Assembly: GCF_003576645.1 (NCBI RefSeq)
Contig: NC_044917.1
Span: 16,510,952 to 16,574,951 of the forward strand
Reading direction: 5' to 3'
Length of the DNA stretch: 64,000 bases
Source of the DNA: Ipomoea triloba
Taxonomy: Eukaryota; Streptophyta; Magnoliopsida; Solanales; Convolvulaceae
Position numbers and translations under genes: made by a program. Positions 11,426 to 24,017 of the stretch are shown piece after piece (position 1 is the first letter of the stretch; every line of letters starts with the position of its first letter). Below the pieces are notes generated by a model. It did no database searches. It had not been told where the DNA came from and saw only the letters and a program-made list of their open reading frames with translations.

Positions 11426-11639
11426 ATAATTTTATTTGATTTGAATTTAGATATATATTTTTAATTCTATATTTAAAGTATGGTAGTTCAAATAATTCTT
11501 TTTCCATATTTTCATGCGCATAAAAGAAAACTTTGTTGCAAAATAAAACCAAAATAAATCAAATAAAATCTCATTTCTATATGCTATGTTATTTTCCATC
11601 ATCATATTGTTGTATATATAGATTGCTATCCTTTTCAGG

Positions 11640-12130
11640 GCGATTAAATAATAATATGGTAATTGAATGGTAACATAGCACTAAGTGTACCACATACCAG
11701 CCCTTAGTGCACTACAAACCAACCCTTAATGCACCATAGATCAACCCTTAGTGCACCACAGACTGACCCTTCATGCAACACTCAACAGGGTGTCAAACCC
11801 AGTGGTCACTAGGCATAATAACTGGTTTAATAGACCCGTTGAACAGACTTGTTGGTTCAACAATACTACTCAACATATTTATTGAACCCACCGTAATTCT
11901 TTCTTTTTTCAGCTACATGGTGGTGCACCACAAACTTTGGTTGAGTTCACCATAGACCAGCACTTTGTGCACAACTAAAATATACATGGTGCACAAAATT
12001 ACAAAAATGACACTGCATTTTTTTCCCTTCTCATTGATTTTAGCCACTTAGTGGTGCACCATAGACCATCGCTTAGTGCATCACACACCAACCCTTAGTG
12101 CACCACCAACCATCCCTTAGTACACCACAG
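11640..12130. repeat. Degenerate minisatellite with GTGCACCA core
   Basis: Irregular tandem units such as cccttagtgcaccacagac and variants, roughly 24-30 bp long, with longer spacers containing catggtgcacaaaattac. No coding frame. I cannot tie it to a named element. Confidence 0.6.
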
Positions 12131-12288
12131 ATTAGCACTTTGTGCACCATATAAATATACATGGTGCACAAAATTACAAAAATGTCACTGCATTTCTTTT
12201 TCCATTATCATTGATTTTCCACTGTTGATATGGCTCATCCAATGGTCCAAATCTATTTGCATGGAAGAAGGCAACCCCATCTTATCCG

Positions 12289-12354
<66 letters not shown>

Positions 12355-12507
12355 CACTTTGTGCACCATATAAATATACATGGTGCACAAAATTACAAAA
12401 ATGTCACTGCATTTCTTTTTCCATTATCATTGATTTTCCGCTGTTGATATGCCTCATCCAATGGTCCAAATCTATTCGCATGGAAGAAGGCTACCCCATC
12501 TTATCCG

Positions 12508-12546
<39 letters not shown>

Positions 12547-12555
12547 ATGGCTATA
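12131..12555. repeat. Two tandem copies of a ~215-bp unit, each ending in (AT)n(GT)n
   Basis: The block from agcactttgtgcaccat to cccatcttatccgatat occurs twice (about 12135-12290 and 12350-12510) with few differences. Each is followed by an (AT)n(GT)n compound microsatellite (12287-12352 and 12508-12547). The open frames drawn through these microsatellites are not genes. Confidence 0.8.
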
Positions 12556-12594
12556 AGTCCAAGATGTTTATTTATTTGGCTAGTAGAGTATAAT

Positions 12595-15500
12595 CAATGA
12601 GCAGCAACACAGATACCAGTTTACAAATAATGGAGGGTATGTATTCATTTCTTATAGACTAAAGATCCCTATACACATTCATATTCCATTAAGATATTTT
12701 TTTTTGAAAGCCCATTAAGATATTTTTTAGATGTTCTATTATCAAATCTCTAATGAATGTTGGATGCAGGTGCATTTGATTAACAACATCAAGAACTTGT
12801 CATTATTGCATTTGATTAACAACATTAAGAACTTGCAAACTATCTTTTAAGTATACTATCAAAATCATTATATAGTGCATACATTCTTTATATTTGCAAA
12901 ATTAACCATTTGTTTTTAACTATAATACATACTGATATCTACTATTTTGTACAATAATTCACCCCTTATTTGAGTTGTTTTGATGTTTATTTTCTTTATC
13001 CTAGTGAAATTGAGAATTGTTTGTGTGTTATATTGTCATAAGGGTTAAATTATCCACAAGGAGCAGCAAAGGAAGAATTTTGGAATGTTTTGGATCAATT
13101 TTGGAAAAGAAAAGGAAATTACCAAGGAAGAATAGGAAACAAGAATAAGAATTGGAAAAGAATTGGAAGTTGCCTCATGGGCCCAAGACTCATCTATCTC
13201 CTATATATTCTACATATTTTCTACAATTTAAGGAGTTCCCAACCATAGTTAGTTTTAGTTTATTTTTCCCCTTGTCTTTATATTTCTCTAGCATAGTTTA
13301 GATTAGTTTTATATTAAATTATTTAATTTCAAGCTTGGAATCACAGATTGAAGTTGGATTTGTTCTTCATTATCAGTAAAGTTTTCTCTTCCCTTTATAT
13401 TTCTTGCAATGTTTATGGTTATTTATTATTGCTTTGCTTTGTTTACTTTTATGATGCATTGATGCATGAGTAGTTAGCTTTTGGGTTTGGATTAGGGTTC
13501 TATTGCTATTCTTGATGCTAGGTTTATGATTATTGCATAAAGGGGATAATTAATTAATCTAGGGTTTTATATTTGAATTGAATTATAAATTCCTCTTATT
13601 GATAATTGATGCGCAGCTTTTATTGATTTGCTTTGGAGAGGATTTCATCACAACGAAAGTTGGGTGAAAGACTCAGCCTAACCAATTTCAACCCAATTTT
13701 TCCTACTATGAGAATATGGGTAATTTGGGGGCTTATAATGCTTTTGTGTTTTAAGGTTAAGATTGATGCATCACGAAAGTGGGACAATCCTAGCCCAATT
13801 CTAGTTTATTGATTACGAGAGTAGCTAAACTGAATTCTTGAGTACATTGCCAATAAATCCCTTGGTTAATTGTTTTTTCCTAATTTTGAGTTTGTTAGAG
13901 CATCAAGATTGTAATACCCCTAATCTGACACATTTTTTTATCATATAGTTTTTTCCTTATTTTTATTTGCATATTTTATTTTATTTCCATTCCTTAATCT
14001 TAGTTTGCTTGGATTCTAGTGAACTCCAATACTTTAGTGCCTAGAATTTTACATATCATACAAGTACGTGCCATAGTCCCAATCCTCAGCGGAACGACAT
14101 TTACACCCTCATATTTACTATCACCATTTTACTCATCACATACCTATTGAACCATTGTTGCATGCCAATTTTTTTTTAATTTTTTACTTCATCTAAAATT
14201 TACAAATAATCATGACGCTATTACTACTATATAGAAACTTATCCCTACATAAATGATGTTGATATTTAAAGTTTAAAAATGTAAAAGGTAAAAACATATA
14301 ATTATTATGATTTTAGCATTCTACTAATGACAAATTTAAATATTATTACATTTATTTAAAAAAATTGTAATACAAATGTTGTAAATATATCTTATAAAAT
14401 ACAATAAATTATAAAAATTTACAAAGATAAAATAATAGAAATTATTTAAATATGACAAGTCCAAAACAAATTGATTTACGTTAATAACAAAATTGAAGAA
14501 ATACTAACATAAAAAACTTAATTAACTAATTTACATTTGCGAAGTTTGAAAAAATCAAATATGATTGGGTAAATGTCTCACATTTAAATATAATGTTATT
14601 AAATTAAATGAAATTCACATATTTAAGAATGATACCTTATCCTGAGATCTATCAATTTAAAATGAAGAAGAATAAGAGATAATAGAACTAGAAGAAATAA
14701 ATTTTCAACAAATTAGTTACAAACATTTCATAGATCCACAAACGTTGAACTACAAAGTCTACTATAAACTAATGAAATTATTTTTCTTATTTAATTTATT
14801 GATAATTAATACATTTTTTTTAAAAAATAAAGGCATTGTAGACACATAATTCTAAATTAAGGAAATGCATATGTATCATTTTTTGTTATAACTACTAATT
14901 TATTTAATTCAATAAGAGTAAAATAGAGTGATCCCGCTTCAATTTGTTGCCTTATTTGAATACTCTCTTTGTCAACCAAACCCCCAAGTAGTTAATATAA
15001 TTAGCTTCAAACTAATTTTTTTTTCATGGTATTAATAAAATACTTGGTAAATAAATGTATAAAATTATTTTATATTATAACTTTGATATTTAATTACAAG
15101 ATAGTGTAAAAAGAAGATAATTGACAATGTAATGAATATCGATCAATTGATGAATTTGAATGTAAAGAATCTTTATATTGGAGAAAATAAAGACAATATA
15201 ACCAATTAAATTATTTCTCTTAGTTAATTTAATTTATTGATAATGAATAATTTTTTCAAATAAAGGCATTGTAGACACATAATTCTAAATTAAAGAAATA
15301 CATATGTATTTTTTTTTTGGTAAAATAGAGTGAGGAACTTAATTATGCCAAATTTAATTGGGATTGGGTTCGAACCTAAGACCTTTCTTATTGAAATCAA
15401 TGAGTAAGTTAATAATTAAGGATAAATTTGGAAATGTCAAGGAAAAATAAAAATCTAAACAATCTGAACCATCCATTTGATTTAATAATTTGACTGTCAT

Positions 15501-16096
15501 TTTTTCTTCCCATTATAGGCCTAATATTTTTTTTTGGCTCTTATTAATATAGTAGATATAATAACAAAAGTATTACCAATGTCTATTTCTATCCATTTAT
15601 GTAGAAATACATTATATTTATGATATTTTGTACAATATAAAATATGTACACTTTTTTTTTTAATATATATATATATAGAATTGTGATTAGTACTATAATT
15701 ATACACATTAATTGCTATATTGGTTACTTAAAAAAAAGTTTATTTTAAAATTTGCCTAGACTCGTTACTAAAGCCCAACAAAACCCAACACAAATCAATA
15801 TCTCATTAAGGCTCAAACCCATGTCTTCTCATTTGAGAAAATCATTTCATGCCACTTAACCACAAGACCATTGGCATAGACTCGTACTTTTAATTAAATA
15901 TTCATAAATATTTAGAAATCGGCCTAAATATGTAATATAGTTAGGGACTACATTAATCTATACAAATTTAAAAATTAAATTCTTTTAATTTTTAAATGCA
16001 ATTCCATTAATTATAATTAATAAAATATGAAATATGATTAAGGAAATGAATTATAAAATTAACTAAATGTGTGTTCATAAATATTTAAAAATATTC

Positions 16097-16098
<2 letters not shown>
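12595..16098. other. AT-rich intergenic DNA with a retroelement-like non-coding block
   Basis: No gene is visible. About 13000-14120 is less AT-rich and has the style of a non-coding LTR or large retroelement derivative: ttcttgatgctaggtttatg, then atcacgaaagtgggacaatcc and cgagagtagctaaactg. Its order of motifs resembles 37500-38400 (tcacggtagtgggacaacctcc, gcgagagtgacg), though the sequences have diverged. A pattern at 15350-15390 (ggattgggttcgaacctaag) resembles a SINE B box. The rest is low-complexity AT. Confidence 0.45.

Positions 16099-16153
<55 letters not shown>
16099..16153. repeat. (AT)n microsatellite
   Basis: More than 50 bp of alternating A/T. Confidence 0.9.
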
Positions 16154-16156
<3 letters not shown>

Positions 16157-17786
16157 CATACAAAATTAAAATACTAATTTTGTTAATTTCTAAATTTAAT
16201 TATTTTAATTATAAATCTAGCAATATAAATTATAATTATGAAAATTATTTTATAGAATTTTTCTACATACATATTAATAAATATTCGGTGCATATACAAT
16301 GTATTATAAAATCATATAAAAATGCTCTTTTAGAGTTTAAGTTTACTCATACAAAATTTAAAATTTACATCTTTTTTAATTTCTAAATATAATTCTCTTA
16401 TTTATTATTCATATTGTTGGAATTTGAAATATAATTATGAATAAATTAATTTGATTATGTAAATTAAATTTTCTCTATAAATTTATCTAAATATGTACAT
16501 GCTTTCAAAAATCTAAATATGTACATGATTAAAGACTATATTGACCATACAAAATTTAAATTTAAATTTTTATGCTATGAAAATAGATATTTGACTGAAT
16601 ATATGGAAGTTCAACTATATTATTATATTGTACATTTAACATCTTTTCTGTTTTTATTTTTATTATTTAAATTTATAATGACATACTCCATAATTTTTTG
16701 CGTGTATCGCACAGGTAAAACACTAGTATAGTAGTATTCGTATAAAATAATTGTTCAAAAAGTTATGACAATATATAAAATATTCTTTAAAAAATACATC
16801 TAGAATTTCACATAAAAAAGTGGCACATGTGCGTGCACATTTAGACTGGCACCGCAATAGCTCCCAGACATGTCTAGAGGACCTTAGCGGTGCAATCATG
16901 TAGTAAGTACAGTGCAATCCTTCAGTGATTCGGAGATTCGCCCGTTAAAATCAGTTCGTACCTGATTATATATATATATATATATATTTTACAGTTGGGC
17001 CCGAACGAAGTGGTCCTAGGTAGACATGCTCAGGGCTAGTCAGGAAAGTTAGAAAGAAAAGAGAGAAAAAAATCAATTACTTTAAAAATTGATGATCAAT
17101 CGATACATCAGGGAATTGAGAATAAGATAGGATTCAAACACATGTAATATAACTCGGATGTGGTGGGAGGGTTATATATCACTTTAGTACTTATCATCAT
17201 ACATCATCAATTGGCCTTGTTTCTTGTATTTTAATTTGGGCTTTTGGTCCTTTCTACCTTGTATCCTCTCTTTTGTCCACATTAATTGCTTTTACTTCAC
17301 ACCATCTTTTTAGGGTTAACAAGCTAGCTAAGCCCCCTCCCTTCTGAACTTTTGTCCCTCTTTTGTGTACACTCCCCCTCTGTATTTTAGGGTAGGAACC
17401 TTATCATATCTTTAGTTAGCATACCAAATTCATAGTTTCCTTTCCACTTGTGCCATGATTTGAAATGCCTACTTCCATTATTGTGACCTTTCTAATTCAT
17501 TATACCTAGCCTATAGTTCATGCATATATGCCCCTTATGGTACAAATAAAAGTGACAATCGTAAATTGTTTCACACTTCCATGTGTATGTATCTATTCTT
17601 ACTTAACTTTTGTAAATTATTTTTTAAAAAAGTGATGAAGGTGGCATGCTTTGATGTAGTGCAAAAATGTTATTCTGATAATGAGTTGGGCAAGTTTTAA
17701 GATTACAATGCTATTTAATTTGATTCAGCCGTCCATATATTTTTCAATATTAATGCTAAAAGCATAAATAAAGATAGTTTTATCAA

Positions 17787-17822
<36 letters not shown>

Positions 17823-18100
17823 ATGGTAATTTTGTTCAAATCATGTTTTATATTACTTATAAAATAACAATTTGTTTTTTAGGTGGGCTATAACATATAA
17901 TCTATTTCTTTATATATATTTAGGGAGTTTCCCTTCAATCACTGTTGGAAGAATAGAAGCGTAAATTATATCGGATACTAGAGTTTACCATGCGCATGTT
18001 TACCGTGCGCATTGTGAACCTTAGTCCAGATTATGTACATATATATAACATATTATGTACTTTCAGTTAATAGATTATATGCATTCAATTAAGTACATAA
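16154..18100. other. Intergenic DNA, no gene seen
   Basis: AT-rich to about 16730. The stretch 17210-17600 is pyrimidine-rich and of normal complexity (…cctccctt…ttttgtccctcttttgtg…), but no frame, splice pattern or RNA was recognised. (AT)n runs lie at 16968-16987 and 17790-17820. Confidence 0.45.
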
Positions 18101-18234
18101 TATGTTAACTGTATGTACATAATCTGAATAAATGTTTACAATGTTTATTGTGGACCATGATCCATGATATGTTAACTGTATGTACATAATCTGAATAAAT
18201 GTTTACAATGTTTATTGTGGAGCATGATCCATGA
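18101..18234. repeat. Tandem duplication, 67-bp unit, two copies
   Basis: tatgttaactgtatgtacat starts both at 18101 and 18168; the two 67-bp units are almost identical and each ends in catgatccatgata. The wording (gtggaccatgatcc) recurs in the element at 22035-22543, so this may be the remnant of a related MITE. Confidence 0.8.
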
Positions 18235-18340
18235 TATAACGATTGGAATAGAAAGTCTGAGGGAGTCCCGAACTTGTTATGTTCTTTCTTGTTGATGGCC
18301 ATACCTAGAGCCTATAGGCCAGTTTAGGAGATTTATAGGA

Positions 18341-19127
18341 AAAAAAAATGGTTATTCAACCCTATGGGACTAACATAGTGGTTGATCACTTGATTTCAAG
18401 TCATGACTAGAAGTAGCAGGGTGGGATTTTGAACCCCACCTCAAACATCAATGGAGTTTGGTCACCAATTTCTGGACTTAGGGCCTTGGAGAAAGCCTAT
18501 GGGTAAGGAATAAGGTTCAAATTGACGACTGAATGTAACCTGAAAGTGCAATTAGGCCACTGAACAAAATAAAAGTGCAATTAGGTCACTAAACACTCCA
18601 AATGCATGCAATTTCACATGCTAGCAGTTTACCTTCCATTTCATCATGTTGTCTACTTACATGGATGGGGGTTGGCATTTTAAAATATTTTTTAATAATA
18701 AACTTTAAAAATAAAAATAAAATAAATAAAAAATAAAAAAAATTTATTAAAAACAAACAAACAAACAAACGCTAGGATGCGGTGTGTATTAGAGTTTTAT
18801 TTTCAAGGTATTATAGATAGAATTTATAAGTCCTTTCTGGTTGGAGACGAAGGAGGGGGAGGGGTGGTCACCATTTTTTTAAAAATAATTTTTAATTTTA
18901 ATTTTTAATGTTTATTATTAAAAAATTATTTTAAAATGCGTTCTCACCATCCACATAAGCAGGCAACCTGATGAGATGGAAGGTAACCTGCTATCAGGTG
19001 AAATTACATGTATTTGGGGTGTTCAGTGGCTTTATTGCACATTTTTTTCGTTCAATGGCCTAATTGCACTTTCATGTTACGTTTAGTGGCTAATTTGAAT
19101 CTTATTCCTAAAAAAAATGGTTATTCA
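18341..19127. mobile_element. SINE-like insertion flanked by an 18-bp direct repeat, with a MITE inside
   Basis: The direct repeat aaaaaaaatggttattca is found at 18341-18358 and 19110-19127. Between them the first ~148 bp (18359-18506) looks tRNA-derived: tagtggttgatcact resembles an A box and gggattttgaacccc a B box. The rest (18507-19108) is a Mutator-type MITE. The reading is a SINE with its retroposition TSD, later hit by the MITE near its 3' end. Eight of the 18 matching bases are poly-A, so the unique part of the repeat is 10 bp. Confidence 0.6.
18507..19108. mobile_element. Long-TIR Mutator-type MITE (GGAATAAGGTT family)
   Basis: The left end ggaataaggttcaaattg and right end caatt…cttattcc are inverted repeats that carry on into aagtgcaattaggccactga on each side. 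The centre is AT-rich low complexity. A second copy with a perfect 9-bp TSD is at 63194-63936, which sets the boundaries used here. No good TSD is visible at this copy. Confidence 0.8.
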
Positions 19128-19350
19128 TGGAATTTAATTTTATAAATTTATACATTAATTACATTTAGTAATTAGTTTCATCATAATTTCGTGAAGTTTA
19201 ATTATTTGGTTCGAAGTGGTTGGATCTTGGATATGATTGCCACCACTTTTGCTTTTGGTGGCAATCATCCATGCATGCATGCCACAAGCAATGTTTTTAT
19301 AACTGCACATATTAATTTCAACTTGCTCATTTTCAAGCTTATTTATATTT

Positions 19351-19603
19351 GAGTTAATATCGGTATTGGTCCCTCGACTATTAGGATTTCACCACTTTAG
19401 TCCTCGACTTCAAAACTTACTCAATTTCATCTTCAACTATGCAACTTTTACCTAAATTGGTCCTTTGACCAAACCAAAATAGTCTTGATTAGGACTATTT
19501 TGGTTAACAATTGCAAAGTTGGGATGAAATTGAGCCAGTTTGGAAGTCGAGAACCAAAATGGTCAAATCCTAATAGTCGAGGGACCAAAACGAGTATTAA
19601 CTC
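19351..19603. mobile_element. Foldback MITE with ~100-bp inverted repeats
   Basis: Left arm gagttaatatcggtattggt…; right arm …gggaccaaaacgagtattaactc is its inverted match. The whole 253-bp element is close to a perfect hairpin with inner arms gactattttggttaac. It abuts the 3' end of the LINE relic that follows. Confidence 0.8.
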
Positions 19604-19609
19604 TTTAAA

Positions 19610-20010
19610 TTTTTTTAGAAGATAGCGGGAAGGGGGACCCTAGGACCAGGCTAGTGCCCAGTTCTCAAAACATAATTGAAACGCTCAGCACCTCTTCTGT
19701 TTAACTGAAAGCTATCCAGAATGAAACCTGATGGTCTATATATCAAACTCGATCCAATCATAGCTCCTCTTGACCGCTTCCTTAGTCAGAGCGTCAGCCA
19801 CCGAATTATTCTCATGAGGGCAATGAGTGATCTTCACTTCCCAATCTTTGCCAATCCACTCCTTACATGCACGAATAATGCTATTAGTAGGGTCGAGCAG
19901 AATAACTTCACCGTTAATCCATTCAACCACTTCCTTAGCATCACTTATAATCCAAATCTTTCTAACTTTCTTCTCCCAAGCCCATTGAATTAAGGGCTTT
20001 GTAAATAGAT
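19610..20010 (-). pseudogene. LINE 3' end: RNase H fragment and tail
   Basis: Read on the - strand from about 20000, the frame gives WIISDAKEVVEWINGE, SIIRACKEWIGKDWEVKITH and NNSVADALTKEA, then a stop at about 19736. This is the end of the RNase H domain found at the C-terminus of many plant non-LTR retrotransposon polyproteins. Catalytic residues visible are the D of ISDA and the D of VADAL. After the stop come about 100 bp of non-coding tail and an A-rich end near 19610. The reverse transcriptase and endonuclease are absent (5' truncation, usual for LINEs). Confidence 0.8.
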
Positions 20011-20271
20011 TGGGGAATAATTATAGTTCTTTGAATGTAGTGACTGATCCCATCACTGAATTGTAGACACTTCTATTGAGTAGGACAACTGACATAGAAA
20101 TTTAAAATTGTTTTATATCCAAAGTTAAAAATCGAATCCTTAACCTTTGATTAAAGATAGATGAGTCAAACTCTGTTTACATTTTTTCTATGTAACAAGA
20201 AAACATCTCTTTTATGGTGTCCCTCGTAGTGCCCCCAGCTTGTCCTATGTATAGTCAAATAATAATAATAA

Positions 20272-20849
20272 GGCAAAAACTTGTGTGAGACCGTCTCACC
20301 ATGAGACGGGTCGGGTCAAGATGCAAATGTAACACTTACATGCACAGATGTCATACTTATATGCTCAAATGTAATACTAATCAGGAATAAAAATTTTTGT
20401 TACTTATAAGGGTAAATGTAATACTTTTAAGGGAAAATACAATACTTTTACATTTCGATTTAAAAGTATTACATTTTTACACAAAAGTATTATATTTGCC
20501 CTTATAAGTGAGGGACACTTGTCAACATTACTTATTATGAAAAATGTATTACTTTTTCTCTAATAAGTAACAAAAATTGTATTATATTCTTGATTAGTGT
20601 TATATTTGAGCATATAAGTATGGCATTTGCACATATAAGTGTGACATTTGCATGGTGCCTTGACCCGACCCGACCCGTCTCACGAATAAGAATCCGTGAG
20701 ACGGTCTCACACAAGTGTGACTCACGAATAAGAATCCGTGAGACGGTCTCACACAAGTGTGACCCACGAATAAGAATCCGTGAGACGGTCTCACACAAGT
20801 GTGACCCTCGAATAAGAATCCGTGAGACGGTCTCACACAAGTGTGACCC
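20272..20849. mobile_element. Mutator-type MITE of the GAGACGGTCTCA family with amplified right end
   Basis: Left end ggcaaaaacttgtgtgag; right end acacaagtgtgaccc. A perfect 9-bp TSD taataataa lies at 20263-20271 and 20850-20858, though inside an (AAT)n context. The body matches 2737-3186, but the right terminal repeat is present four times in tandem, making this copy about 130 bp longer than its relatives. Confidence 0.88.
20679..20849. repeat. Four tandem copies of the 42-bp MITE terminus
   Basis: Units start at 20679, 20721, 20763 and 20805 (period exactly 42), each containing cgaataagaatccgtgag followed by the inverted-repeat block. They differ only at single positions next to the unit start. 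Repetitive peptides predicted across it (CETVSRILIR…) are artefacts of the repeat. Confidence 0.92.
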
Positions 20850-20859
20850 TAATAATAAT

Positions 20860-21603
20860 CCATTCTGGAGTGCTTCTCAATGTAATCAATCGGATGGTGA
20901 GGATTTGATCAATGTAAGCTCACCAGATCATGGCCGTCAAATTTGAATAAAATTGTGACATTTCGTGTAGTAAAACAAATTCTGTTACTGGTAGAATGGA
21001 GGGTAGGGATTGAACCGTTGGCTTGTCGTTTGCACCGCTGTCGATGTTCCACGTGGCAACATTGTCCATATCGCCTTATCTCATCTCCGAAAGGGAATGG
21101 CCGTTGGACGGTGGCTGTAATGCTGTATGTCTTATCTTATGCCTTTAGGTTTTACCGATGATTTTATTTTTATATAATTGATGTGTTTGTAGTTGCTGTA
21201 AAATTACCATTATCTCCCTCCTGAAAATCCGGAAAGGGTATGGTGATTGAGTGTCCACTCTACCTGCATGGATCAAATATTTTAAATGATTGACTGTGAT
21301 TTTATACTCCGAATATGATACATAAATTTGTGATATTATATACTCGATCTGTCTCATTTTACCTGTCCTATTTATTATTCATTGGTCAAACCAACTCTTT
21401 TTTCTTTACTTATTTTTTTTAGTAATTTTTATTATTTTTAAATTTATTTTTTTGTGTTTAATAGTACTTTTAATGTAGTTTCTAAATATATAAATTTTAT
21501 ATATTAATGCTAAACTTAATATTATGAAAAATTGGATTAAAAATTATTTCAGTTAAGCCTCGTTAAACGAACCAGACAACCATTTTGAGACGGAGATAGT
21601 ATG
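20860..21603. other. Intergenic DNA, no gene seen
   Basis: A stretch of normal complexity at 20990-21140 and AT-rich sequence after it. No frame longer than about 70 codons and no recognised motif. Confidence 0.45.
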
Positions 21604-21790
21604 TATTAGGTATTTTGTTTGTAAATTCTTCTGTAATTTTATACTCCGTAATATAATACATAAATTTTTGATATTATGTATGTATTAGGTATTTTGTTTG
21701 TAAATTCTTCTGTAATTTTATACTCCGTAATATAATACATAAATTTGTGATATTATGTATGTATTAGGTATTTTGTTTGTAATTTGTGTA
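21604..21790. repeat. 79-bp tandem repeat, about 2.4 copies
   Basis: tattaggtattttgtttgta recurs at 21604, 21683 and 21762 (period 79), each unit containing tactccgtaatataatacat. A diverged copy precedes it near 21300-21340. Non-coding. Confidence 0.85.
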
Positions 21791-22034
21791 CATGTATAAA
21801 TGTAGGTCTTAAATAGGCTCAAAGCCTATTTAGGACCTACTTTGAAGCCTTTTTAAAGGCCTATAATTATATAGGCCTTAAAATAGGCTTTAGGTCAGTT
21901 CAGACCAACCGTAAACGCAGACTTGAGCTTAATACAAAGCCTACATACAGGCTCATGCCTTAAATTTCCATTGTAGGCCCAGGCCTAGTTTATCTAAAGC
22001 CTAGCCTGGCCTATTCCCACCCAGTTGTTATATG

Positions 22035-22543
22035 GTGGATCATGGTCGATGGTCACAAAACGTCGTCGTTTCATTAAGTAAAAGAAAAGGCTACGGCGGA
22101 GCTCCGTAAAGGATACTACAATTCATTTCAAAAGATACTGTCTCACATACATTTATTTTTATATTATCGAATAAAATTATAGTTATATCGAAATGCAACT
22201 GTAGTTGTGTTGAAAGGAAACTGAATAACAGTTTCACATTTTTGAGTGCATATTGTCCAATGAAACTGTAGTTATATCGAAATGATATTATAATTGTGTT
22301 GAAAAGAAACTGCAGTGTATTATAAAAGAAACTGTAGTTGTGTTGAAAGGAAACTGAATAACAGTTTCACATATTTGAGTGTATAATGTCGAACGAAATT
22401 GCAGTTATATTGAAAAGAAACTACAACTGTGTTGAAATGTAACTGCAGCGTATATAAACTGAAAGTGAATGGCGCAGAACGGATGTCATTTCAGCCGTCT
22501 ATTTTCATTAATCAAAACGACGTCGTTTTGATGCATGGTCCAC
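22035..22543. mobile_element. Probable TIR element with ACGTCGTTTT arms
   Basis: The left arm gtggatcatggtc…aaaacgtcgtcgttt and the right arm aaaacgacgtcgttttgatg…catggtccac are inverted relatives. Between them, phrases such as gaaactgtagttgtgttgaa repeat four or five times, suggesting internal tandem growth. No TSD is evident, so the class is open. Confidence 0.55.
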
Positions 22544-22898
22544 ATTAATATTTTGCGATTCCCACCCCTATAGGTGATGTCTAATGAGTCGAGATTCGAG
22601 AGTGGATATTAGGACATCTACAACCCTTCTCCTTTTAGAGTTATACTACATAGACTCAATATTTTTACTCTTACTTTTACTCCCGGATGTAGCAATGAAT
22701 GATTAATTATCTTCATCCCGTGGATTCCATTGAAAATATTAACATCAAAATTTTGTGAGAGGGAATAAAAGTTGAGAGTACAAGTAATATTTTCCCTCCT
22801 TTTATCTCCCGTTTTGTAAGCTCAACTTTTCTACATTACCATATCAATCATATTGAGTGACTCGTGATCTACACAGCTGTGTGGACCACGGTCCAAAA

Positions 22899-23125
22899 AC
22901 ACATAAAGTACATTATTTTAACTCATAAAATATATTATTCTGACACATAAAATACATTATTCTAATTCATAAAATACATTATCTTTCTCCAAAAATTTCA
23001 TTATTCCAACACATAAAGTACATTATATATTATTCTAACTCATAAAATACATTATTCTAACACATAAAGTACATTATTTTAACACATAAAGTATATTATT
23101 CTAACTCATAAAAATACATTATCTT
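22899..23125. repeat. Minisatellite of ~22-bp acataaagtacattattcta units
   Basis: About ten units alternating cataaagtacattatt and cataaaatacattatt. A similar, shorter run (gtacattat, aatgtac) is found at 33930-34070. It is preceded by the palindrome acacagctgtgtggacc. Confidence 0.85.
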
Positions 23126-23280
23126 AACTCTAGCTTCTTCTTTTCTTTTTTTTTTTTATTTTTTAAACCATTGGAGATGCCCTTATATAGTCCATATACA
23201 AATATAGTAAATTTCATCTGATAAGAATTTTGCATGATCGAGTAATGAGAAATGTAAGAGTAAATTCGACAATTCTCAAA

Positions 23281-23640
23281 CTTTTTTTTTTTTTTTTTTT
23301 TTTTTGAAACCAAACGCGAAAGACAATTCATTCACAAGAAGATTGGTACAAATGAAAGACATCCACTCCATGCAACCAAGTAAAGAAAATGATTCCTTAA
23401 CTAATAAATGGACAATCCGATTCACCGACTGCTTGACAAAAGAGATACAAATGTTAAAAAAACTGAGCTAACAAATCTTTAATGTCCAAAAGAAGTAAAT
23501 CAAAAGAAGAAAACCCAGGCAGGCAGGGAGGCCATGAATAATCTGCAGAGCATCCATCTCTACGTAAACATTGGCTAAAGGACAAAGGTTTGGACAGTTG
23601 TTAAATTTTTAGAATAGAATTCTATCATTTCACTCTGAAA
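23281..23640. other. Poly-T/A tract and downstream flank of the kinesin gene
   Basis: A poly-T run at 23282-23305, then sequence without recognised coding potential. Together with 23640-24017 it probably includes the 3' UTR of the - strand kinesin gene; no polyadenylation site could be chosen. Confidence 0.4.
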
Positions 23641-24017
23641 TACTATGTACAAATATTACACATGTGAAATCCCCTTGGCCCTTGTATACATGGGAAGAAC
23701 AAAATACATGCCATTGCTGCAAAAAGGAGATAGAGATAGAGATAGAGAACCATGCAACTGTGCATATGAATGCCATCTTTTTGAATCAGGTCTTGTCAGA
23801 TTGGTTTTGGCTTAAAATTTTGCTCCTACCTGTAAAGAAATTTATAGTTTCAATTCATACCATTCAATTTAATCGACAAAAGTTATAGGTTCATACCACC
23901 AGTCGAGTGTTGCAAAGAATGATGGGAATCCCCTGGCGATTTTGGAGCCGTACGTTAGGACCTGTTGCAACTCAGCTTGGAGTTAATCTTGATAAATGTG
24001 ATGCGGTTTCTTCCACT

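Noticed and set aside
12225..12593. 122-codon frame with long VCVCVC and IYIYIY runs
   Set aside because: It is a read-through of (AT)n(GT)n microsatellites in a duplicated unit.
19721..19993. 90-codon + strand frame
   Set aside because: It is antisense to the LINE RNase H fragment, which has recognisable protein motifs on the - strand.
20535..20946. Open frames with repeated CETVSRILIR / RIRIRETVSHKCD peptides, and a CRISPR-like look of regular 42-bp units
   Set aside because: They arise from four tandem copies of a MITE terminus inside a plant transposon. There are no unique spacers, and the frames exist on both strands only because 42 is a multiple of three.
21790..22030. A possible hAT relic with taggcct/aggcctat inverted words
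   Set aside because: Inverted words are present, but no convincing termini or 8-bp duplication could be placed, so no feature is claimed.
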